A stretch of 64,000 bases of DNA, from NCBI GenBank assembly GCA_015501595.1, contig JADNRX010000061.1, positions 124,001 to 188,000 of the forward strand, written 5' to 3'. The position numbers were made by a program, and so were the translations under genes. The notes beneath the pieces were generated by a model, which saw only the letters and a list, made by a program, of their open reading frames with translations, did not search any database and was not told where the DNA came from. This document shows positions 1-11,076 of this stretch, in pieces. Position 1 is the stretch's first letter, and every line of letters starts with the position of its first letter. The DNA is from Hymenopellis radicata. Taxonomy: Eukaryota; Basidiomycota; Agaricomycetes; Agaricales; Physalacriaceae.

Positions 1-490
1 GGGCAGAGGCCCACTCTCGGCACTCCGCAGCATCAGCGCCGTATGTGGCGCTCCTCAGGACGACGGCGACAAACTTTGCTCCGTACATTTCCACGGTCGT
101 CAGTCGTACCAACCAATTCCTCCTCCACCAACCTCGTCTTCTCCATCGAGCCTCTATCCGTCGAGACCCTCGCTGCTGACGCCGAATTTGAGGCCTGCTC
201 GCAGTCCCTTTTCCAGACCAACTACGAAGCAGCTTCCTGTAACGCGGCCCACACTTCCCCAGACGTTCTCCTTATACCAGCTGTTCTCGCCGCGACATCC
301 TTCCCCACGTCTTTCCCCAACTCTCTTACATACAAGGACTTGGAGCTCGCGCTCGCTCATCACGACCACGCCAACGCCCGGCGCACTAGTCGTGACGGCT
401 AGCGATGGCGGACGCTCCATCTCCTTCGTCACGGCGCGCCCTTCCTGGACTGGCGCACGCTGCACGCAATCATAGCCCGCTCCATCGCAC
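1..490 (+). pseudogene. Relic of the PGAL family (unknown function)
   Basis: No continuous frame survives, but pieces in three frames line up with the better PGAL-family copies at 11147 and 25991. These are a FSIEPLS stretch near 150, a DILPH stretch near 290, and TPGALVVTASDG followed by WRTLHAIIARSI near 380-470. The order is the same as in the other copies. At least two frameshifts separate the pieces. The left end is cut by the window. The alternative is chance similarity in low-complexity Ser/Pro/Ala-rich sequence, so this is a tentative call. Confidence 0.35.
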
Positions 491-550
491 TATTCCGCGC
501 ACGCTAGAGCGTCTCGAACAGGACTTTGCGCGCAAGTTATGGGTCTGCCA

Positions 551-1420
551 GGGTTAGGGCTAATGCGCTTTCGCCTTTGCCACCATCTAGTTTCAATGAC
601 CTGGCTCGTCAAGTTGCCTCTCTGGGCCCGCAAACATGCAGCGCAATGCCTGTTTTGATACAAAGTATTGCCTCGTTCGCCATCCTTTCTGGGATTACGC
701 GTTCGCGCGTTAGCCCATCTAGGAAAATAAACGGCCAAGGTGTGTTCGTGCCTTTAGTCTCTGAAATCTCCGCTGATATCGCTATTCATTCTCCGTCAGA
801 GTACATCTCATATGCTCCTTCGTATCCAGGACCTGCAGCCATCGCCTTTAACCGAGTGCTTGCCTTACGACGACCATCCTCCCATTCGCCGTCGCCTCCG
901 AAACGGCGTGTGAAAGGGAAAAAGATTTCTCTGCGTATTGGTCGCCGAACTGCATCATCCTAAAACGCGTTCCAGGCATCACAGAATCAAGAAAAGGTCC
1001 GTTTCTGGTCCTATTTCCTTCTAGCACTGCCTTATTGAAGTTATAGTCGAACCCTACCTTTACCGACGTCTCCATTTCAAAGCTTGTTCAAGTGAATGGT
1101 TTCGTTTCCTTCAGTATCTCGGCTACGTGTTCCAATTGTCGCTTTGAAGCTCATTGATGTGAAGCCAATCGACGGTGTTGCGCATTTGTACTCGAAGGCC
1201 GGCCCCCGTTCCATATGAGCGCATTCCCTGCAGGCTGATATACATTAGCCGCCGTCGAGGTTCCGTGCGCGAGGGGAATGATTCGTAGTATTCGGCGACA
1301 TTAGGCTGTAGCGGGAACTTCTAGCACAAGGACAAATGTTTTTGGTTAACGGTCAACTTCGTGGTCAGGCCCTCATCCAACGAGCTGCGGCTAAGGAATG
1401 GCGAGTGGACATTTGACGAT
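551..1420 (+). repeat. Duplication D4, copy 1: decayed gene behind a telomere-like box
   Basis: This stretch matches 58187-58850 in order: a GGTTAGGG-like box (here GGGTTAGGGC), a pyrimidine-rich run with CTTTGCCA.CATCTA, an ATG, GGATTACGCGTTCG, GGTGTGTTC, and much further on GCCCTCATCCAACG. A weaker third relative starts at 17295. Reading frames are broken in both copies (for example a stop shortly after ATG 595), so I treat it as a decayed gene of unknown family. From about 960 to 1840 no convincing exon is visible. Confidence 0.4.
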
Positions 1421-1844
1421 GATGAGTGCAGGTATGGTATGTAATACTAATCGGCTTTTTCTTCATCATCATGATGCTCGGGCTAATGCTGGCATCATAG
1501 GACCTTCCTGCCCTCAAGAAAGGTCATGAACCTATCAGAGGCGCCGCTGATGCCACCCGTGCACGTTGTTCTTCTGGTTATCACCTTGCGCAGAGTGGTC
1601 TTTTCCCAGGCGGCGCACGGCGTTTACCATTCCAGCGCTTAAATATTATTATTTAACGCGAGCTCCCATTCTTGGCGAGATGTACACAAAGGCGACCCCG
1701 AAATATGCAACGTCCGTCTCGTTGAACCGCAATATCAGGAGGCAACGGCAGGACGAGCAAATTCTCCACACCACGCGATCGATCTACAGGTCACCTTTGT
1801 TCCATCACCACCATCCAATCTCTCGCATAACCGTCGTCTCAGCA

Positions 1845-2315
1845 ATGTCCTCCATTCGCCCAGCCAACACCTCGCTCGCCTCCAGACCCAAAGTCACCAA
1901 CAAACGTATCAAGGCGGGCACTTTCGCGCCTCGCATTGACGCCTCAGCGACAGTCGAACTCGCTTCCAACCGTGCTAGCGCCGCGCCTAGGCCATCGATA
2001 TCGCGACAAGGCGAGGAGCCAATACCGCCACACAGCGAGGAATTCATACTCCTACACAGCGAGGAAGGCGACGGCGATGACTTCTTAACGCGGTACAGAG
2101 ATGATACCCTGGCGCGATACGTCCCGAAACCCATGCCGCCACGCGACGACCGTCCGAAAATGCAGCTGCAGTCGGCGTCTGTGCCGAAGAGTGTCCCGCC
2201 GCAGAAGGTGATGCGTCTACAGAAGAGGGTGGGGATGAAGTTTGCGGTTAATAGGAATGTGAAGAGGAGGAGGCTGTTGGAGGGTGATGAGGCTGAAGGA
2301 AGTCAAGCGGTATAG
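1845..2315 (+). CDS. Small basic protein, divergent member of the SISWDGE family
   Basis: Open frame of 156 residues starting at MSSIRPAN. An upstream extension of the frame exists, but this ATG sits after a CACCACCATCCA leader also seen just before the 15637 gene. The core APRIDASATVEL then RPSISRQGEEP aligns with TRYIDLEGTVNI then RESISWDGETD of the 15637 protein, so the R.ID...TV, SIS and GE positions are kept while the Trp-Asp is lost. The tail is rich in Lys/Arg (KRRRLLEGDEAE near the end), as in other members. No signal peptide or membrane segment is seen. Function unknown; nuclear or nucleic-acid binding would be a guess from charge only. Confidence 0.45.
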   Translation: MSSIRPANTSLASRPKVTNKRIKAGTFAPRIDASATVELASNRASAAPRPSISRQGEEPIPPHSEEFILLHSEEGDGDDFLTRYRDDTLARYVPKPMPPRDDRPKMQLQSASVPKSVPPQKVMRLQKRVGMKFAVNRNVKRRRLLEGDEAEGSQAV

Positions 2316-2555
2316 GCGGGTTGCGATTATTCTTTCCACTATGCGACACATCTCCTTCTCATTATCCATCGCGCGGCACTAGTCGATTTTGTTTATCGTT
2401 CGTCTGTTTCTTATTCCAGTTCGTTCCTCGATATTCCGCCCCATGTATATGGTACTTCCACCGTTAATGTAGATATTCCACGATGTATGACTAGCTTTAC
2501 CGTGTCATGTATATCTCATAGACTGTTCAACAGGTAGTTGATGCCTTGATCCCTG

Positions 2556-2566
2556 TAACCCTAACC
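2556..2566 (-). promoter_or_regulatory. Telomere-like box GGTTAGGGTTA
   Basis: Exact 11-mer on the minus strand, one of seven in the window. It lies in the spacer between the 1845 gene and duplication D1. Which gene it would serve is unclear. Confidence 0.35.
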
Positions 2567-2897
2567 TTGACAACCGCCCATTATGAGCCGGCACTTTCGG
2601 CCCGCCACACTTTTCGCTGTGAACACCCACTTCCTGTATTGCTGCTCAGTACAATATTGTGAACGTTCATTGTCACCAGATTCGCAGTTAGGATTGGCGC
2701 CGTAGAAGCTTCTCGTCACGACTCCTTGATCTCGCGCTCTTTGTTGGACAATGACCCGGACCGTGCCACTTGAGAACAATGCGACTCGGGTGGACTCTCG
2801 TTTTGGGCAACACCTTCGACAGACAATGGCGATCATGTGCGCATGAATGTATAAAGGCGACCTCGGTTCTCGCTTTTCTGCATTCCCCACGCGCACA

Positions 2898-3415
2898 ATG
2901 GACGACTATCTACCAGAACTAATTCTCCTCTGCGGCGCTGGCGCTATTCTTGCTTTGAATTTCTTCACGACTCCTAGGGAGGAAGCTACGAGACTTGAGG
3001 TCAGTTTCGTACGCTTCAGCATGTCGTAGGGTCTGATGTTTCTCAGGACGACTTGGCTGAACAACAACGACGCTCTTTACATTACCCTAACGTTGCGGTA
3101 CGTTGGCTTTCTTTTGCGCGTCCCAATCCCAAAACCCTTCTCTACTAGGAGAACCGTGGGAGGCAAGGATATAGACGCCATGAACGATCCCGCCGCGCGG
3201 TACGTGTCGGCTCTATCTCTTCGCCACTGTCAATGCAAACAGTAATCTAATCCAGAAGTCTTCTATTGCACCCCGAACGCGCCCGACTCCAGAATCGATG
3301 ACTACGATGTCCGCCCGCCCGCCATTCAAATTGTCCAGCCAACCTCGCGGCAGCCGTGTTCTCTGGAAGCCGCCTACGCCAAAGTCTGGTGAGCCGGGAC
3401 TGAATCGGATTCGGT
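2898..3415 (+). CDS. Small single-pass membrane protein, N-terminal exons (D1 copy 1)
   Basis: The first exon encodes MDDYLPEL then a hydrophobic span LILLCGAGAILALNFF and a charged TPREEATRLE, ending at a GT donor near 2999. A second exon DDLAEQQRRSLHYPN begins after an acceptor near 3046. A later exon contains TMSARPPFKLSSQPRGSR and KPPTPKSGEPGL, ending at a GTGAGT donor at 3415. The same exons occur in copy 2 at 36941-37460, which supports a real gene. The rest of the gene is not resolved: the next acceptor lies exactly where the 835-bp element inserted. A type-III or N-terminal anchor topology is likely. Family unknown. Confidence 0.45.
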
Positions 3416-3456
3416 GAGTGTTTCTTGTACGCGTTCGCCATCCCTCGTAGTTGATG

Positions 3457-4291
3457 AGGCATGACAAAAAGCATCTCATCAGTTAGCAACTGCTAACTGA
3501 AATCGGTACCAATTTCAGTTACCTCCAACCAATTTCAGTTACCTCCAACCAATTTCGGTTACCTCCGACCGCTTTCAGTTAGTGTCTGGCCCGCCCTCAC
3601 CACTGGGATCCCGCCTCATAGTCGGGCCTTGGTCTGGATGGTGGGACTAATATCGTCATCAGACACCGGTTCTGCTTTGATCGCCGGAGGAACTGGTAGT
3701 TCAACTCGCCACAGGGGGACGTGACTGATGCTGTGGAAGTGAGGGAGGTGCATCAAGGATTTCCAGATGGTGAGCGTGGGCGTCTAGAGCAGTCGATCTT
3801 GGGATGATGAGGGTCTATTTTTGATAAGCAGTTTTCCAAACGGAGCATGGGGAACACGTACAGTGCGCCACATGCCGGATTGACCCACTCCAATCGTTTG
3901 GTCTCATCGAAGCACGCAGCAACATCAGGCAGCAATCCTGAATCCCGTGTGAGTATGGTGGTAGTAGTGGTCGGAGTCACTAAAAACACGTACCAAGGTA
4001 TCTCTTGTAACGTCCGATACCATCAGGACTCGCCTGAACAAGGTGTAGTGTCGTCTTCGCGTCGTCGTCCATGGTGGAGGCCAGGCGGAATGGGAGAAGC
4101 GAAAGGAAAACGCTTCAGCACCGTTTGATGCTGTCATCCCAAAGCGGAAGGGCGGCGGCGGCGAGTACCAGTTAGTAGAGAGCGGCGGGATGTGCAAATG
4201 CCAATTCCAGTCAGGTAGCTCCAATCGCAGTTAGTCTAATCCAATTACAGTTATATGCATATAACTGACGAGAGTATAGTTGTATATACTC
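3457..4291. mobile_element. 835-bp non-autonomous TIR element with 9-bp TSD
   Basis: Flanked by TAGTTGATG at 3448-3456 and 4292-4300. The paralogous site in D1 copy 2 (near 37497) has a single TAGTTGACG, proving insertion. The ends are imperfect inverted repeats, each carrying a palindrome next to AAT.GG: CAGTTAGCAACTGCTAACTG near the left end and the perfect palindrome CAGTTATATGCATATAACTG at 4248-4267. Near the left end a unit resembling CCAATTTCAGTTACCTCCAA is repeated about three to four times (3509-3585). No transposase frame. A 9-bp TSD suggests mobilisation by a Mutator-like transposase, but that is inference. Confidence 0.8.
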
Positions 4292-4995
4292 TAGTTGATG
4301 GATGCCCAGATCGATTTTCGTGGCACGTCGGAGAGCTCATGTCCGTGTTTAATGTCAATCTTGGGTTTGAGCTGACTCAGAGCGTTATAGGGCGGATTTG
4401 TTAAGTTAACGATAGAATGATCTCCTGAGAGAGAAAGGTGTGTTCCGGTCATGCGGGTGGCTCGGAACTGCTGACGCTTTTGGATCTAGGTGTGCTGTAC
4501 GTTCAAGTTCTAGCCTTCGCCTAGCTTGAAGAGCGCCCGACGGGCGCATGAGTACACGGTACCATTTACATTGTCTATAATCAATCATAATACAACACTT
4601 TGTTCAAATGGATATGCGGGATCCGCGAATCCATCGACAGCGCGTCTCACTGATCTCATCAAAATGCTGTACAATCATGATGGGCACTGCCCCCCAGCAC
4701 AGTACTTAAACGTGGAGCAGAGTGCAAATGACCACGTGCACTTCTTTCCTCCTGCCCCCATCATCTTCGCCACAATAACGGGTAAGCCACGCGTCTTCAT
4801 CTGCAGCCGTAGTTGATATGCTCATTACGATGGTAGACAAGCATCCCGAACCGCTCTTCTAGTCAGCCCGTCGAAGGTACGTGTCAAGTTTGTCCAGGTG
4901 GCGTAGATTGATTCACCCTCTGCGATAGCAGCCAAGAACCATGCAACCGGCAGAATCCCTTTCTCAAACAGAGGCCCTGCCTCTGCTACGACTCA

Positions 4996-7019
4996 TTCCT
5001 TGGACCGATTCAAACACCTGACCGAAGTCAACACGCCACCAAACCATGCGAAAGCTCCGAGCTTCGTTCTGTCATCTCCGAGACCGATAGTCAGCTCTCC
5101 GACCTGCACAAGATTCTCGCGCAAGCCAGACAGACCGTAAAATCCATCGAACAACGTGTCGACCAGGTTACTCTTGTTCTCAACAGCGCCAAGAAGATTA
5201 CACATCCCCTCCGATCCGTCCCGAACGAAATCCTTTGTCTCATCTTCGCGCAGTGCGTCGGATATGAGGCTGGCGCACGGAATTCTCTCTACACGGATCA
5301 AGCACCGTGGACTTTATCCTATGTTTGCAGCAGGTGGCGCCGGCTCGTCCTTTCTTTCCCTTCCCTCTGGACAAGGCCGTGTTTCGACTTCACGACATAT
5401 GGAACAATTGGCCCAGTTCACCGGCAAATGGTGTATCTGATGACTCTGTACATAGAGAGGTCGAGAGCTCTCCCTCTTGACATTACGGTGCAGGTGATAA
5501 ACGACTGGATAGGACATTATGCCCTTCGCCATATCATACAGGCCACCACAGCCCGGTGGAAGAGTGCCGTTCTTGATCTCCCATTGTCAGAAATTCTTCT
5601 TTTCAAAGGGTGCACTTTCCCTCTGCTTGAGAGCGTGAAGATTCAAAGCCGCCACCCAGCCATCGCAAACGAACAAGACGTTGATGTGTTCTTGTCCATG
5701 CCACTGCTCCGCTCTATCACGATCACCTCCGAGTCTTCGCTGGCCCTTTACTCGGCTCTCATGCCTTGGAGCCAAATCGTTGAATATAATTGTGAGCACC
5801 ACGCGTTTTCCACGGAGAACTTGGACGTACTCAGGCAGATGACTTCTTTGCGGTCTCTGGTCGCATACGTTCTGGCAGGATTTAGCTTGGAAGTCGTAGA
5901 GCCCATTGTTCTGCCGGCGTTGACGCATCTCGAGCTCTCCGTAACTGGGGCCTCGAGGCCAGTTGAAATAAATCTGTCTGGTTATCTAGCGTTTCTCAGG
6001 ATGCCTCTGTTGAGCCACTTCGCTTTGAATTACTGCGAACCCGATGCTTTATGCCCGCTGTCATCTCACCCCGATTTTCCATCCGTAAAATCTCTAGGAG
6101 TTCATCTAGACTTGGCATCTAGCAACTCCGAAGACTTTGTACATTTCCTGTCTTTTATGAATGGCGTCGAGGAGCTGGAACTGTCGGGAGCTATCATCTG
6201 TGACAAGCTTCTTGAAGTCCTCACTCCGTCCGAAGATGGAATGCTCGTTTTGCCCCATCTTCGAGTTCTGGATACTGTAGTATTTCGACCATAGGTTCAC
6301 AGGGTGTGACCTGTGACCTCGTGAACTTGTTTGGTGGGATGTTCACAGCGGACAGATCACTGTGACCCACTAAAAATAAGTTCACTAAATTTTTCAATGG
6401 CACAGTTATTTTACAGGTTTTAGGCTGAATCTCAGTATAATTAGAGAAAAATATGCTATTCTAGACCTAAAATACACCAAAAAGGAGAAAAATCCTATAA
6501 AAACTGCCATCAAGCTCAATTTGAGAGCAAAAGTCCGATTTGTGACCAATTTGGGCAGGTTCACAGCCAAAAAAAACTAGTGACCTGCTTATGTAACAGG
6601 TTCATTTTCGGGCTCGTGACCCGTGACGTGAACCTACGGTCGAAATACGACAGTATTCATAACGCTGTCTATTCTCTCGCCAGTGATGACGGCCCCATAC
6701 TACCGAGCCCCCTATCATTCCATAATATGTTACATTCGCGCTCCCGTGCACACAAGGTAGGCGGCCGCCCACTCTCACTCATCCCATACTGAATTCATTG
6801 ACGTAGCGTCTGATCTTTACTTTGAACGAGTTCACAGCTTCCTTGACATGGAGAGATGAAGCAGCGGTGCTTCGAGATGAGGATTCAAGGCGGTGGGAGC
6901 AAGTCCGTGCCGCGATATCGGTCGTCTATCTTGAACCAGATGCCTTCGGTGAAGAAGAGTCGGAGCATGATACAGAGCATTCGGACGAGGACTTCGAGTT
7001 GAATATATGGTTGATTTAG
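4996..7019 (+). pseudogene. F-box/LRR-like protein pseudogene (D1 copy 1)
   Basis: Homologous throughout to the gene at 38175. Recognisable parts are a coiled-coil-like N-terminus ending in RVDQVTLVLNSAKK, an F-box with VPNEILCLIFAQC and CSRWRRLVLSFPSLW (about 5180-5370), and a long LRR-like body open from 5428 to 6294. Damage: the start codon is ACG where copy 2 has ATG; a one-base deletion lies near 5046 (CCAAACCATGCG against CCAAACCACTGCG); and a 379-bp MITE at 6275 puts a stop into the body. The last exon (6808-7019, LEPDAFGEEESEHDTEH) is still readable after an intron. F-box proteins of this kind are presumed SCF ubiquitin-ligase adaptors. Confidence 0.8.
6275..6653. mobile_element. 379-bp MITE with TA target duplication
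   Basis: Terminal inverted repeats of about 26 bp starting CTGT[AC]GTATTTCGACC and running into TAGGTTCAC. They are flanked by TA on both sides (6273-6274, 6654-6655). D1 copy 2 keeps the empty site CTGGATATTCATAAC near 39446. GTGACC and GTTCAC repeats sit inside each end, and the middle is AT-rich. A TA duplication fits Tc1/mariner-type mobilisation. It interrupts the F-box reading frame. Confidence 0.8.
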
Positions 7020-7200
7020 TATAGTAATTGAAAACGTTATCCTAACCACAACACGGGCACTTATACAAAGTGTAAATGCGTCGCGTCCGAGTGATTGACG
7101 CGAAGATGATGGCGGAAGGAAGACAAATTTGCCCCAGAGTTGTGGCACGTGAGCGTGAGAGGAAGCCTCGGCTAAGCGGGTAACTCTTTCTTCGTCGACC

Positions 7201-7471
7201 ATGGTGAGCGAACCTGTCTTCTAATCTTCTACCCCTCATTTGTACCTTACCGATACCCACGTAGTCCTCCGAACTCCGGTACACTGCTAACACGCAGTTA
7301 GAGCATTGTCTGTCGTTTTACTTTTTACCCAGACGCGACCTTCGACTGACTCAGGACAGTGCACGCTCGTTATACAGGAACTGGTATGTCCAGCTTGGAT
7401 TTTTTGTGTATCTAAGGCTGACAAATGATTCCTATAGGGCATGCGGACCTAACGAAATAGTACGCCTTTAA
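7201..7471 (+). CDS. Small spliced gene of unknown function (D1 copy 1)
   Basis: ATG 7201 is followed directly by a GTGAGC donor. Exon 2 (7265-7383) encodes SSELRYTANTQLEHC and LPRRDLRLTQDSARSLYRN. A third exon after a 54-nt intron gives WACGPNEIVRL and a stop. Copy 2 (40025-40333) keeps the same splice sites and frame with a short C-terminal extension, which argues for a real exon set. About 51 residues, no membrane segment. Function unknown. Confidence 0.4.
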
Positions 7472-7489
7472 ATGTTATCCTTCCAGGAT

Positions 7490-7830
7490 ACTCATTGCAA
7501 CTTTATACAGCGAATGGATCACTCACCAGCACCGAGATACGGTCTCCTCCATCGTAGGACACCTATCTCTTCTTTCGCTTCTTGCCATTGCCGATGGGCA
7601 GGCAACCGGATGCGTCAAATTCGAGATGACCGAAGTGCGTGCTTGTTACTTTCCGATCGTACATGACTGAAGCGATGCAGAAAATGCTGCAACCTTGCGG
7701 ACCGCCGCCAAAGAAGAACGATGATTGAAGGGCCTGATCATATCGTTCTCTTGTAAGTTTACGCAGTCTTTTAAATTCGTTGACAGGCTTGCTGACTTGA
7801 CCTTGATTTTGTAGATACAGCGCATGTTTT
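7490..7830 (-). pseudogene. Minus-strand unknown gene (D1 copy 1), broken by a stop
   Basis: Counterpart of the minus-strand frame at 40302-40650. The core SFFGGGPQGCSIFC, FGHLEFDASGCLPIG and VSYDGG is present, but the Trp codon before VSYDGG is TAG here (near 7561). An upstream indel also shifts the frame. It runs convergent to the small spliced gene and its 5' side abuts the SISWDGE relic at 7870-8110. Confidence 0.45.
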
Positions 7831-7869
7831 GTACTTGGAGCCGCGTTTTTTTCAATGCACTCGTTATCC

Positions 7870-8110
7870 TTGGCTTCTGTGATCGTGTATCAGATATCCG
7901 CCCAAGGCAACGAGACCACGCGCGTAGCATCCTTCTCGCCGTCCCAGGATATGGGCTCGCGTAGTAAGACGAAGCCGTCGAAGAAGAAGAATATCTAGAC
8001 GGTGCCTTCTTCGTAGATGTGCTGCGTAGGGATGCCGACCGCATCGCGTTTCTTCATCTCCTGATGTCCTCAATTGACTTCGGAGAACTGCATGGGGTCT
8101 AGCGGGAGGT
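7870..8110 (-). pseudogene. SISWDGE-family relic
   Basis: Minus-strand remnants read MKYLPLDPMQFSE, GHQEMKKRDAVGIPTQHI, EEGTV, then FDGFVL and PISWDGEKDATRVV. At least one stop follows EEGTV (the codon after GTC is TAG) and another follows the Met-Gln start region. Closest to the 63.1-kb relic, which has the same PLGPMQFS N-terminus. A hairpin element follows at 8465. Confidence 0.6.
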
Positions 8111-8464
8111 ACTTCATGTGGATGGCAGGATGATGGCGAATGAGCGATTGATCCTATGGCGAAATGGACTGAAGTGCGAATTCGCTCGACGGAATGTGCA
8201 GTGGCGGCGGCAGAGATCTAGCAGGCCCAAGCTGATACCGCCTGCCATGTCCTACTTTTCACGCGCCCGTTCTGATGGCATCCGACGGGCAGAAAGCCAG
8301 GCGCGGCCACCGCGAACGTCTACACCTCAGAGTGAAGAAACAACGCGAAATTTTGCCTAACCCAAGACAAGGCTTCAGTGCAGTTGGTTCCTTCGTCCTT
8401 ACGTTGTAAAGCTAGCAAAAAGGAATAGTCAAGATGTGCTTAGTCTGTAGACAGTTTGTACTTG

Positions 8465-8540
8465 TAACACCCTCCAACAGCCCATACGCTGACAGGATGG
8501 CAGTGCGGTCGCAACGAATTGGGGGCGGGAGATGGTGCTT
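8465..8540 (+). repeat. Hairpin element copy 1 (degenerate)
   Basis: Conserved leader GTGCTTAGTCTGTAGACAG starts at 8436, then AACACC-CTCC, an inner GATGGCAGTGCGGTCGCAAC and GGAGATGGTGCTT. The outer stem is still partly paired (CACC with GGTG, CTCC with GGAG) but the apical stem has decayed compared with the best copies. Confidence 0.45.
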
Positions 8541-9039
8541 CAAAAGTATATGTCAACGATTTGGCTAGACCTAAAAGACGATGTCTTGTAATTGAGTAAC
8601 AGAGTCTCGATCGCACTGTAACCTTCATCGCGGATCGCCTTGATTTCTTTGACTGGAGGAGCAGTGCCGTAAGAATGTCAGAGCGTTATTGTTACACTTT
8701 TGTAAACAGTCTATATCCCTAATATTGAACACCTATCACTTTACTAGACGCTATTTAGGTAGGTGGGTATTCTGGTGGCATCCAACATCGGCAAGGAATC
8801 AAAGAGAGCATGAAGTACGGCGTGCGGCATGCATGAAATAGAGCAAGTGTTCATATCGAACTAAGTGGATGCTATAACAACTGAATCGCAATTAACAAGA
8901 GAAAGAAAGAAGCCGAGAATTCGGTGGCGTATAAGAGGAGGACAGCAAGGAACGCGGCAGGGAAGGTGGTGTAGAACGCCTATGTCGTTTGGCTTCCGCT
9001 TGTCTTGATATCGCCTAGGTGGAGTGATGGTTCGCATTT

Positions 9040-9395
9040 TGACAATGGAGACACAACACCCACCTTGACGTTCTCTGGCACCCTCTCCTCGGTATCCTTC
9101 CTTCGCGTCATCGCCTTCCCGACCTCCATCTCCTTCTACACACGCGGCACCGTCGCTCTCCGCGACACTCTCTCTTTCAGCCTCTGCGGGCAAACAACAC
9201 AACACGTGTAACATCCTTCTCGCCGTCCCAGGATATCGATTCCTGTATGAGAAGGCCGTCGGGACTGAACGTGATGTGGACGGTGCCTTCAACGTCGATA
9301 TGCTGGGTGCGGATGCGCGCCTTTTTGCGATTCTTGATCATCATGTGTCCTTTAGATTTGCGGAAGGACGAGCTGGGCTTCTGGATGGGCGGCAT
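9040..9395 (-). pseudogene. SISWDGE-family copy with a frameshift
   Basis: The N-terminal 67 residues are open and nearly identical to the 44717 protein: FRKSKGHMMIKNRKKARI, TQHIDVEGTVHITFSPDG, ESISWDGEKDVTRVVL. The frame then stops at 9177. The expected acidic, Gly-rich tail (GDGGREGDDAKEG) continues in another frame, so one indel near 9195-9205 breaks the gene. An intron here (a GCAG sits at the junction) is the alternative. The upstream region to 9540 also matches the 44.6-kb promoter, including AAAGGCGGGGGC.TCGACC. Confidence 0.65.
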
Positions 9396-9439
9396 TGGTG
9401 GGTATGGTGGTGGTGGTAGGAAGAGGCCTGGGCGATCGA

Positions 9440-10850
9440 TCGACTGACATGAGTGTTGGTCGATGCCCCCGCCTTTCGAATGAGGTTTTGTTGTCGCGTC
9501 CCGGTCTGCGGTTTATGATAAACGGATATAATGAAGTTTGCTTCGCATGATCTCCTCAGCGTGAAGCATTGGTTGGAAAAAGAGGCAGGATGTGTCTAGT
9601 ACCTCTCACTTTGTGCCAGCTTCGGTAATTGCGATTACGGCGATCGTCGTTATGTTCAATTGGCTCAGGACGTGGACCAAATCGCAGCTAGGTCGAAATT
9701 TAATCTTGGAAGATTAACATGATGGATTAAACTCCTACCGAGAATAGTCAGAGAATGAGAAGGCGAACGCAATTGAACGTAGGAATAGGACAAGCATTGC
9801 GTAGCAATTGGAGCCTTCCTTGGAGACGTAGCTGTCCTTGTCATAGCGCAGGTGATTCTCGTTTAGCCGACGATATCAGCGGAAAAGCCGACCGATCCGG
9901 GGGCCCGATTGTCGACAAAGAGTGGGCTCCGAAGCGCGCGAGACTACACCTGTTAGCTTCAAGGCGGCAAATGGAATTCGAACACGACACACCAAAACAC
10001 AGACCAAAAGACAGAAAGATTCTCGACGTGCACAAGGCGTCATAACGAAGCTACGCACTTTTCACAGCACTATGACTTGAATAAATCAGTACGAGCAGAA
10101 TGGACGGATAGGAAGAAGAAGAATGACATCCCAGCGATTGTTGGGCAATCGCCGAGTTCTGCTCTTGGCAACAATGCACATGTCACCGCTATCTATCATC
10201 AGCTATCCCATCCTCGGACGGGCCTCCACGTAAGATACGTGGCACAACAAGGTCGCTCGGTTGTGGGTAGTAGTGGCACGCTCCACTCACCCATTCGGTC
10301 CTCTGGTTTCGATGCAATGTAAGATTGGTGGCCAAACGTGGAGCATAGGATGATAGCGCCGTGCGAGAGGGTACGACGAAGTGAGTACCCACTCATCGCA
10401 GCATTTACGGAAACTTGGACTGCACGTCATTCTGAATTTCTGGACGCGAAAGAGACTGTTTTGGGTAGATCAGATTCCGCTAACAACACATGATTTGAGA
10501 TTAGTGGAAATTCGGGAGAGCAACGGCAGGCATGTTTTACAAAGTTTCTTCAAGACTCGACGACTCAAGAAAATGCTGAGGAGAATAATCCGTGTTCGAG
10601 TGGGAGTCGCACGCCGCATGGCTACAAGCCCAGGGAGGTGGAATTAGCTGAATCATGGTAGAAGATGGTAGTAAAAAAGAGAGAGCTAACCCTAGGCACT
10701 GTTTGCCCCTTATGCAGTCCGTGGGAGGAGACGGATGGATAAACCACGTCTTGTGGAGTGAACTAGAAAAAGAGGTTGACTTTGGGAAAGACCTAGAGTT
10801 TAATAAAGAAATACATCAAGACGTAGTATGGCATGTCCGTGTCTGTTGTA
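9440..10850. other. Intergenic stretch without supported genes
   Basis: Holds the promoter side of the 9395 gene (to about 9540) and otherwise only short unsupported frames. No TIRs, tandem repeats or tRNA-like structure were found by eye. Confidence 0.4.
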
Positions 10851-10852
10851 GA

Positions 10853-10937
10853 GCACCCTCCCACATGCCCGGGCCATTGACAAGCATTGCCCTGCAACGA
10901 GTGCAGGTCGCAGTGAGCATTGTGCGGGAAGAGGTGC
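10853..10937 (+). ncRNA. Putative structured hairpin RNA element copy 2
   Basis: The outer arms GCACC-CTC and GAGGTGC pair. The apical stem is CCTGCA/TGCAGG closed by ATTGC/GCAGT around the loop ACGAG. The Watson-Crick apical stem differs from other copies at both sides (CCCGCA/TGTGGG), which is the covariation expected of a selected RNA fold. It sits about 210 bp upstream of the PGAL gene at 11147 in the same orientation, an arrangement repeated at 26.2 kb. Confidence 0.5.
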
Positions 10938-11065
10938 TTCATAGATGTATGTTAGTGATTGGGTTAGAGCTTGTACCTGATGTGTTACGATCATGCCATA
11001 GAGTCGCCAACTGGATGATTGCAGAAAAGGCGGTGATTTCCCAAAAGGGCGAGATGACTGAATGG

Positions 11066-11076
11066 GTGAGGTCATG
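11066..11076 (+). promoter_or_regulatory. GTGAGGTCATG promoter box of the PGAL family
   Basis: The same 11-mer precedes all three recognisable PGAL start codons by 58-70 bp: 11066-11076 here, 26056-26066 (-) and 46192-46202 (-). At 26.07 kb it directly follows TATAAAAG. At 46.2 kb a CATAAAA sits in that position. Here the TATA is missing, consistent with a dead copy. Confidence 0.5.

Larger units (their letters stand above)
2690..7860. repeat. Segmental duplication D1, copy 1
   Basis: Collinear with 36750-40730. Matching landmarks are GGCGCCGTAGAAGCTTCTCG (2698 and 36744), the MDDYLPEL exon, the F-box gene, a small spliced gene and a minus-strand gene. Copy 1 additionally carries an 835-bp element (3457-4291) and a 379-bp MITE (6275-6653) that copy 2 lacks, so those insertions postdate the duplication or hit only this copy. 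Small indels differ between copies. Confidence 0.85.

Noticed and set aside
3509..3590. Possible CRISPR-like array (CAATTTCAGTTACC units)
   Set aside because: Direct tandem units without unique spacers, inside a eukaryotic TIR element.
9960..10000. tRNA-like B box (GTTCGAA) on the minus strand
   Set aside because: No A box or cloverleaf arms at the right spacing.
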